In this document: one piece after another, positions 57,429 through 64,000 of the stretch
How the letters are laid out: each line of letters begins with the position of its first letter
Numbering within the stretch: the first letter of the stretch is position 1
Assembly (NCBI RefSeq): GCF_000422865.1
Contig: NZ_AUGW01000014.1
Coordinates: 90,751 to 154,750, forward strand
Direction: 5' to 3'
Length of the DNA: 64,000 nucleotides
From: Oceanospirillum maris DSM 6286
GTDB lineage: Bacteria > Pseudomonadota > Gammaproteobacteria > Pseudomonadales > Halomonadaceae
Position numbers and translations under genes: made by a program
The notes under the pieces: model-generated
Databases searched by the model: none
Told to the model about the DNA's origin: nothing
The model's input: only the letters and a program-made list of their open reading frames with translations

Positions 57429-57946
57429 CTCTGCCTCTCTGCTATTGGTTCTGATGTTTGGGATTCTAATATCTTAAGCTCTAGGTACAGTATTTGAACA
57501 TTATTTGGCACAGAAACCTCGGCCTGCTGAATGAGATGGAAGGCGGTAAACGTTAAAGCATAATACTTAATGGAAGCGACACAGAGCTATGAAATAAAAG
57601 CTGGCGTAAACAGACTTATGATGACCGTAAAGTGCCTTTAGTTAATCCATAATTCATAAAATCATACCACTCATAGCAAAAGCTACAGTCCCATCGACTC
57701 GAACAAAAAAGAGGCAACGGCAATTTTTCATCCTTTTTAAGACATAAATTAAAAGAAAAAGGGGGTTTTTATGGGGCTGTGGTCTATTTTCTTGAAGGAC
57801 TTTTGGTATACTTGCGCGCAAATCAAATCCGATTGAACGCGCAGTGCCCTATTGAAATCGACCATCTAGAGCTTTTAACGGTACTAGTGTAGGAATTTTT
57901 AAAGGTGCTAGTGCGCAAATTAACCCAGACTGTATAGCGTAGAAAC
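57429..57946 (+). promoter_or_regulatory. fusA2 upstream region with extended -10 promoter and repeated leader
   Basis: 518 bp without a gene. An extended -10 element TTGGTATACT (TATACT at 57807-57812) has no good -35 at standard spacing and would give a leader of about 130 nt. In the leader, CTTTTAACGGTACTAGTGTA (57872-57891) and TTTTTAAAGGTGCTAGTGCG (57896-57914) form an imperfect tandem repeat just before the weak ribosome binding site of fusA2. Confidence 0.5.
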
Positions 57947-60034
<2,088 letters not shown>

Positions 60035-60079
60035 TTTGATAAGCAGAGATTTCCCTCTGCCTTAGAATATTATTTCCCC

Positions 60080-60114
60080 AAAACCCCGATACGTTAGTAT
60101 CGGGGTTTTATTTT
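60080..60114 (+). terminator. intrinsic terminator after fusA2
   Basis: AAAACCCCGATAC-GTTA-GTATCGGGGTTTT, a 13 bp perfect stem followed by ATTTTG. Confidence 0.92.
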
Positions 60115-60144
60115 GTACCGCTCAATATTTCCCCGGAAAAAATG

Positions 60145-60324
60145 ATGAACCGTAAGAAAAAGATCAACCAAATACTTGTCAGAAAAGCTAAAAAAGCTAA
60201 AGTAAAAACAGCCCTAAACAACACCGGTGCAAGCAAGCCCCGCTATATCTCAAAGGCAGATCGAGCCAAAATGGAAGCTGAAACCGAAGCCACAAAGAAA
60301 GGGAAAACTACAGACAGTAACTAA
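60145..60324 (+). CDS. small basic DUF2986 protein
   Basis: 59 residues, very basic (MNRKKKINQILVRKAKKAKVK ...) with the conserved PRYISKADRAKME block, the pattern of DUF2986 proteins found in marine gammaproteobacteria. Two ATGs are adjacent at 60142 and 60145; relatives start MNRKKK, so the second is chosen. The charge suggests RNA or ribosome association, and the position right behind fusA2 (after its terminator) is suggestive, but the function is unknown. Confidence 0.75.
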   Translation: MNRKKKINQILVRKAKKAKVKTALNNTGASKPRYISKADRAKMEAETEATKKGKTTDSN

Positions 60325-60353
60325 CACCAATAAAGATATTCCAGAAGGGGGGG

Positions 60354-60383
60354 CAAAAAAAACAGCTTCCCGAAGGAAGCTGC
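60354..60383 (-). terminator. intrinsic terminator with UUCG tetraloop
   Basis: On the minus strand CAGCTTCC-TTCG-GGAAGCTG followed by a run of seven or eight T. It ends the gene at 60434-60877. Confidence 0.9.
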
Positions 60384-60433
60384 GATTGAGAGGGTCCATA
60401 AGAACGGGGAAATCAGACCCGATAAAAGCTACG

Positions 60434-60877
60434 TTACTGCCCGAAAAAATTCATATTCAGCACCGACTGCGACCAGAACTTCCATTGACCATCCTCTTTC
60501 CTAAACGCCTGCAGCAGCTCTAACTCATTATCATTAAATGCCGCCGAACCACCCACTTTCCGGGTAATTTGGCGTACTTTGGCTACGGCAAACTCACCGG
60601 TAACACCCACAAAGTCGTAACCGGTTAACTCATATTCGAGATCATATTGCTGAAACAACGATGGTACCTGCTGCATTGTTGCCTGATAACTTGGGGATGA
60701 GCTATGAACCGTTTTCATCATTCGCGCCATATTTTCATTCTGGATCGCTGCAATATTTTCTTCAACCACATCACGTACATCATCAGCAATACTGTCGGCA
60801 TAACCGATACTGGAACAAAGTGTAAAAACCAATACGCATACAACACGTAAAACGCCCATCTGTAATAAATTAACCAT
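60434..60877 (-). CDS. secreted hypothetical protein, NTF2-like
   Basis: 147 residues. A signal peptide (VLRVVCVLVFTLCSSIGYA-DS) predicts export. The mature part (DDVRDVVEENIAAIQNENMARMMKTVHSSSPSYQAT ... QAFRKEDGQWKFWSQSVLN) has the helix-then-sheet pattern of NTF2/SnoaL-like domains, ending with a typical DGQWKFW strand. No catalytic residues can be assigned. Monocistronic with its own terminator. Confidence 0.7.
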   Translation of the reverse strand: MVNLLQMGVLRVVCVLVFTLCSSIGYADSIADDVRDVVEENIAAIQNENMARMMKTVHSSSPSYQATMQQVPSLFQQYDLEYELTGYDFVGVTGEFAVAKVRQITRKVGGSAAFNDNELELLQAFRKEDGQWKFWSQSVLNMNFFGQ

Positions 60878-61002
60878 GACTCCATCCTTTTAATGGTTCA
60901 GGCCGCTTTCACGGCAAAAAGAGAATGATACCTTTTCTCATTATAATAAAAAACACGCGACAGCCTTATAGGCAACGCTGGTAAAACCCTTTGTAAAAAA
61001 TA

Positions 61003-61020
61003 GTGTCATAATATTGTCAT
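61003..61020 (+). promoter_or_regulatory. Pho box (candidate PhoB site)
   Basis: GTGTCAT-AATA-TTGTCAT: two 7 bp direct repeats with the exact 4 bp spacer of the PhoB consensus CTGTCATAWAWCTGTCAY, matching 15 of 18 positions. A -10-like GATAAT (61035-61040) lies 14 bp downstream. The site is 68 bp before the start of the RHH-CHAD-ParA operon. A TGACGTCA palindrome (61053-61060) lies between the -10-like element and the start codon and could be an autoregulatory operator for the RHH protein. Confidence 0.65.
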
Positions 61021-61087
61021 TTGAAATTCACAGGGATAATCAGTGATACTAAGTGACGTCATTACATCATGACCTCAAGGATCGCTT

Positions 61088-61288
61088 ATGCCCTCGCCAA
61101 AAATGGAATTTTCAGCTGACCATGAGAAGAGAAAAAACACATCTCTTCGCCTGAGCAACCAAATGCTCAAGACACTTAAGATACGTGCTATTGAAGAAGA
61201 TACCAGTGTTCAAAAATTAATTGAAAATCTTATCAAAGCATATCTTGATGGACGCATTACTCTGACCGAAGGGAAGAAATCATCATGA
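61088..61288 (+). CDS. ribbon-helix-helix protein, first gene of CHAD-ParA operon
   Basis: 66 residues. After a flexible N-terminus comes a ribbon-helix-helix fold: strand KNTSLRLS, helix NQMLKTLKIRAIEED, helix SVQKLIENLIKAYLDGR. Such small proteins bind DNA as dimers (Arc/CopG/ParG/Omega type). AAGGA lies about 7 nt before the ATG. The stop overlaps the start of the CHAD gene by 4 bp (ATGA). In ParA systems an RHH partner can be the centromere-binding protein or an autorepressor; an antitoxin is less likely because no toxin gene follows. Confidence 0.8.
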   Translation: MPSPKMEFSADHEKRKNTSLRLSNQMLKTLKIRAIEEDTSVQKLIENLIKAYLDGRITLTEGKKSS

Positions 61289-62814
61289 CCGCCCACTCAC
61301 GCTGGCTTATTCAAGACTCCAGTTCAACTGACCAACTACTAGATCAATTCAAGCAGAAGTTCACCTTAGAGCCGATGTTTATTCGCCATGAAACACTCAC
61401 TTTTTTCGATGATTTTGAATGGCATCTATGGCGTAAAAATCAGCTACTTGCCAGCAATAACCGCGACTCTATTTTGCTGGTTAACACATCAGAACTTACT
61501 TTTTTTGAGAATGAACCTTCTCCTGTTTTCGCCACCAATATTGATCACCCGACGCTTCAAGAACACTTGTTAACCGTCACCAAAGGTCGGCGTTTATTTC
61601 CAATGGCAGAGCTGGAAGTTGAGTTTTGTAATTATGCGGTTCGCAATAAAGATCTAAAAAAGGTATGCGACCTAAATATTATTCTTACTGGCTTTGGCAC
61701 CATGATTGAACTAAAGGGTTTGCGGGGCTATGACAAAGAGTACCGTCGAAGCCTTAAAATAATTCAGCGCAAAAAGCCCGATCAACTGGATCATCATATA
61801 TTTCACAACAGTTTAAATTTACTGGGTATTCGTCCGAGCGATTACCGCGCTCGCCCTCAGTATCATTTAAAACCAGAGTTAGACAGCGGTGATGCAACGG
61901 CTCTTGTCGCCCAAAAACTTTGGCACAATGTGCGTATCAACGAAGAGGGCATTATCCGCGACTGGGATGCACAGTTTCTTCAGCAATACCGTGTGGCCAT
62001 TCGACGGATGCGGGCGCTATTTAGCCAAATGAAACAGTCTATAGGGCATGAGGAAAGCAACTGGTTTAAGACTCGCCTTGTTCAGCTGGCCGAACCAACT
62101 AGTCGTATGCGCGATCTTGATGTCTATCTTAAGTCAGAAGCTGAATATACTCGCTTAATTCCAGAGTCATTCCATGAGGGCTTACATCAGCTCTTCAAAG
62201 ATCTCTCCCGTGAGCGCCAGCAAGCTCACCGAGTACTGGCACAACATCTAAAATCACCGAGCTATAAAAGCCAAATATCATTGCTTGAATCTCGCTTAGC
62301 ACTTTGCCCTCAAGCCGCCACCAAGAAAGGCCATAAAGCGATTCAGCAGGTCGCTGCGCAACGGATTATCAAACGCTACAATAGTATCTGTTTGGATGCG
62401 ATAGGGATTAATAACCAGACACCCGATGAGCAGATCCATGAGATTCGCTTAGGCTGTAAAAAGCTACGTTATCTTTTAGAGTTTTTTGGCGAGCTTTTCC
62501 CAAAAAAACAGACCAAGCCTATGCTTAAAGCACTTAAGCGCCTACAGGATAATCTCGGTCAGTTTAATGATTACTCCGTTCAACGGGAAAGCCTTGATCA
62601 TTACCTTAGCAGCCACTCGGTTACACCTGAAATAGAGGCGGCTGTTAGCGCATTAAATGGCGTACTCTTTAACAAACAAAAAGAAGAACGCGCCAAGGTT
62701 AGAGATCAACTGGATGACTTTTTAAATCAAACTATTAGATCCTGTGCAGAATCCTTATTAACCTCTCACACAGCACGCTCTAATAAGGCAAAGAAAGGGA
62801 GCTTAACGTCATGA
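61285..62814 (+). CDS. CHAD domain protein with degenerate CYTH-like N-terminus
   Basis: 509 residues. The first 200 or so resemble a CYTH triphosphate-tunnel domain (FFDDFEWHLWRKNQLL, ELEVEF, DKEYRRSL) but lack a clean ExExK motif. The rest (about 205-490) is a CHAD domain with its repeated helices and conserved basic residues, QQYRVAIRRMRALFSQMK and IHEIRLGCKKLRYLLEFFGELF. CHAD domains bind polyphosphate through these His, Arg and Lys residues, and CHAD proteins have been found on polyphosphate granules. No membrane helices. Start and stop both overlap neighbouring genes by 4 bp, so it is translationally coupled to an RHH protein and a ParA ATPase. Confidence 0.85.
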   Translation: MTAHSRWLIQDSSSTDQLLDQFKQKFTLEPMFIRHETLTFFDDFEWHLWRKNQLLASNNRDSILLVNTSELTFFENEPSPVFATNIDHPTLQEHLLTVTKGRRLFPMAELEVEFCNYAVRNKDLKKVCDLNIILTGFGTMIELKGLRGYDKEYRRSLKIIQRKKPDQLDHHIFHNSLNLLGIRPSDYRARPQYHLKPELDSGDATALVAQKLWHNVRINEEGIIRDWDAQFLQQYRVAIRRMRALFSQMKQSIGHEESNWFKTRLVQLAEPTSRMRDLDVYLKSEAEYTRLIPESFHEGLHQLFKDLSRERQQAHRVLAQHLKSPSYKSQISLLESRLALCPQAATKKGHKAIQQVAAQRIIKRYNSICLDAIGINNQTPDEQIHEIRLGCKKLRYLLEFFGELFPKKQTKPMLKALKRLQDNLGQFNDYSVQRESLDHYLSSHSVTPEIEAAVSALNGVLFNKQKEERAKVRDQLDDFLNQTIRSCAESLLTSHTARSNKAKKGSLTS

Positions 62815-63557
62815 AAACACTAGCCTGCTATAGTATCAAAGGCGGTGTTGGGAAAACCGCAACCTCAGTTAACCTCGCCTATTTGGCCGCAGAGTCAGGC
62901 TTGAGAACACTGTTAATCGATCTTGATTCCCAAGGTGCCTCATCATTTTATTTTCGTGTACGCCCGAGCAAGAAAAACTGGGGAAAACGTTTCTTTAAGA
63001 CTTATGAGCAGCTTCTTAAGCAAATTAAAGCATCAGATTTTGATCGTCTGGATATTATCCCAGCCCATGAATCTTTCCGTCATTTCGATGCACTACTAAG
63101 CGATAAAGATAAGCGTCAATTGCGTCTGAAACGTGTCTTGAAAGGTCTGAAAAAAGAATATGACCTAATTATTCTGGACTGCCCACCAACCCTAAGCTAT
63201 TTAAGCGAAGGTATTTTTCATGCTGCAAATATGATTGTGGTGCCCGTTATACCAACCACACTGTCTGAACGTACGTACGAACAACTGCAGGATTTTTTCC
63301 AAGGAAACAAGCTACCAACCAAGGTTCTTTACCCGTTTTTTTCGATGGTGCAACGCCAAAAACAGCTGCACAAAACCACCATAGAACGGATGAGCCAGGA
63401 GACACCTCGCTTGTTTAAAACGCAAATCCCTTTCTCAAGTGATATTGAACGCATGGGAGAACATCGCGCGCCGGTTAACTGCGTCTCACCGAAAACACCT
63501 GGAGCACAGGCATATGCGGCACTCTGGGGTGAAATCTCTAAAAAGCTGCTGCATTAA
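62811..63557 (+). CDS. ParA/MinD-like ATPase
   Basis: 248 residues. The deviant Walker A motif is KGGVGKT (10-16) with the signature lysine, switch I-like LIDLDSQGASS, and Walker B LIILDCPPTLSYLSEG. No N-terminal helix-turn-helix, so it is a short type Ib-like ParA, and no C-terminal amphipathic MinD membrane helix is obvious. It is the last gene of the RHH-CHAD-ParA operon (4 bp overlap with the CHAD gene). No parB is present. Its 3' end overlaps the TnpB reading frame of an inserted element, but its own C-terminus appears complete. Confidence 0.87.
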   Translation: MKTLACYSIKGGVGKTATSVNLAYLAAESGLRTLLIDLDSQGASSFYFRVRPSKKNWGKRFFKTYEQLLKQIKASDFDRLDIIPAHESFRHFDALLSDKDKRQLRLKRVLKGLKKEYDLIILDCPPTLSYLSEGIFHAANMIVVPVIPTTLSERTYEQLQDFFQGNKLPTKVLYPFFSMVQRQKQLHKTTIERMSQETPRLFKTQIPFSSDIERMGEHRAPVNCVSPKTPGAQAYAALWGEISKKLLH

Positions 63558-64000
63558 CTATTTGACATCCCCCCTCCGCTAAATCAGACAAGCTGATTAT
63601 AGCGGGGATTCCTACTGCTAGACGGCCATGCCCGACCGCAAGAATATTCCTGGCCGCATTGATATCGCGGTCGTGAGTGACACCACACTCACTACAGGTC
63701 CATTCTCTTATTCGCAAACCTGATCGACCCTTCGGACTACTGACGGAAATACAACCGCAGCACGAACAGGCTTGGGTGGTGTACGACTCATTCACTTCTT
63801 TGAAAACAATGCCTGCGTGAGCGCATTTATAATCCAGCATCGTTTTCAGCATGGCCCAGCCTGTATCCAGTACAGACTTTGCCATCTTGGTTTTGGCTAA
63901 TGAGGAAGATTTCACGTTGCCCACATAGATTTCACCGGAACGGTTCACCAGTGAGCGACTGAATTTGTGCAAAGCATCTTTGCGCCGGTTGGCTATCTTG
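63538..64000 (-). CDS. tnpB: TnpB (OrfB) RNA-guided nuclease, C-terminal part
   Basis: The frame is open at the window edge; about 154 C-terminal residues are seen, including KIANRRKDALHKFSRSL before the first listed start. A zinc ribbon (CSCCG ... CSECG) and the RuvC III motif DRDINAARNIL are present, with the RuvC II glutamate probably in FKEVNESYTTQACS. TnpB is the omega-RNA-guided nuclease of IS200/IS605 and IS1341-type elements. The coding frame reads through the element's right-end hairpin and stops about 24 bp inside host DNA (parA 3' end), so the last residues (VNAAAF) derive from the target. No tnpA is visible in the window. Confidence 0.85.
   Translation of the reverse strand, partial: KIANRRKDALHKFSRSLVNRSGEIYVGNVKSSSLAKTKMAKSVLDTGWAMLKTMLDYKCAHAGIVFKEVNESYTTQACSCCGCISVSSPKGRSGLRIREWTCSECGVTHDRDINAARNILAVGHGRLAVGIPAIISLSDLAEGGCQIVNAAAF
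63562..63607 (-). mobile_element. right end of an IS200/IS605-type element
   Basis: On the minus strand an imperfect palindrome (CCCCGCTA-TA-ATCAG ... CTGAT-TT-AGCGG-A-GGGG, loop CTTGT) is followed by GATGTCAA. A subterminal hairpin and a terminal TCAA are the features of IS608-like right ends, so the boundary is probably at 63562, 4 bp after the parA stop. The element continues past the right edge of the window. Confidence 0.6.

Noticed and set aside
61088..61288. RHH protein as antitoxin of a toxin-antitoxin pair
   Set aside because: The next gene is a 509-residue CHAD protein and not a small toxin; the operon context favours a ParA partner or autoregulator.
62811..63557. ParA as part of a plasmid or phage partition locus
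   Set aside because: No ParB, replication or phage genes nearby; the flanking genes are chromosomal housekeeping types, and the only mobile element is the TnpB insertion.

Overview
The window is a piece of a gammaproteobacterial chromosome of moderate GC content. The gene set points to a motile, respiring marine heterotroph, most likely of the Oceanospirillales type: phenylacetate catabolism with paaN instead of paaZ, Aer-like PAS chemoreceptors, many c-di-GMP and hybrid-kinase genes, a second EF-G, and DUF2986. The assignment rests on protein flavour only, because no rRNA or tRNA was found.

Layout. 1-338: end of an acetoacetyl-CoA synthetase. 443-6211 (-): a di-haem peroxidase-like cytochrome, a large hybrid histidine kinase and an HD-GYP response regulator, probably one signalling unit. 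6643-15012: two divergent phenylacetate (paa) operons, ech-paaY-paaN on the minus strand and paaFGHIJ on the plus strand, sharing a 347 bp control region. paaK follows alone (15244-16545). 16985-21524: two chemoreceptors and a small YjfB-like motility protein behind a sigma-28 promoter. 21763-25805: paaX, then an adrenodoxin-reductase-like flavoprotein, a DUF2889 protein and a degenerate thiolase-like protein. 25833-31720: an EamA exporter, lrgAB with an unlisted 56-residue membrane protein upstream, a QEGLA-motif metallopeptidase paired with a multicopper oxidase, and a YitT-like protein. 32189-42900: hisC, an Aer-like receptor with an FNR-type box upstream, a giant hybrid kinase, uvrB and an aspartate-type aminotransferase. 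43030-53525: yaeQ, a PAS-GGDEF-EAL protein with the remnant of another EAL gene beside it, Lrp, EamA, nitronate monooxygenase with LysR, and a 7TM histidine kinase with its regulator. 53688-60034: three transporters and fusA2. 60145-63557: two small genes, then a tightly overlapped operon RHH - CYTH/CHAD - ParA. 63538-64000: the end of an IS200/IS605-type TnpB element whose right end abuts parA.

How the genes work together. Phenylacetate is activated by PaaK. The ring epoxidase (paaABCDE) and a PaaZ-type hydratase are not in this window. PaaG isomerises the epoxide, PaaN is an aldehyde dehydrogenase, PaaF/PaaH/PaaJ carry out beta-oxidation to acetyl- and succinyl-CoA, PaaI and PaaY are thioesterases, and PaaX is the phenylacetyl-CoA-responsive repressor.

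The best candidate for an undescribed system is the RHH-CHAD-ParA operon at 61088-63557. CHAD domains bind polyphosphate, ParA-type ATPases position cellular cargo, and a near-consensus Pho box lies 68 bp before the first start codon. This suggests a phosphate-regulated machine that positions or segregates polyphosphate granules. That function is inference; the gene order, the overlaps and the Pho box are visible in the sequence.
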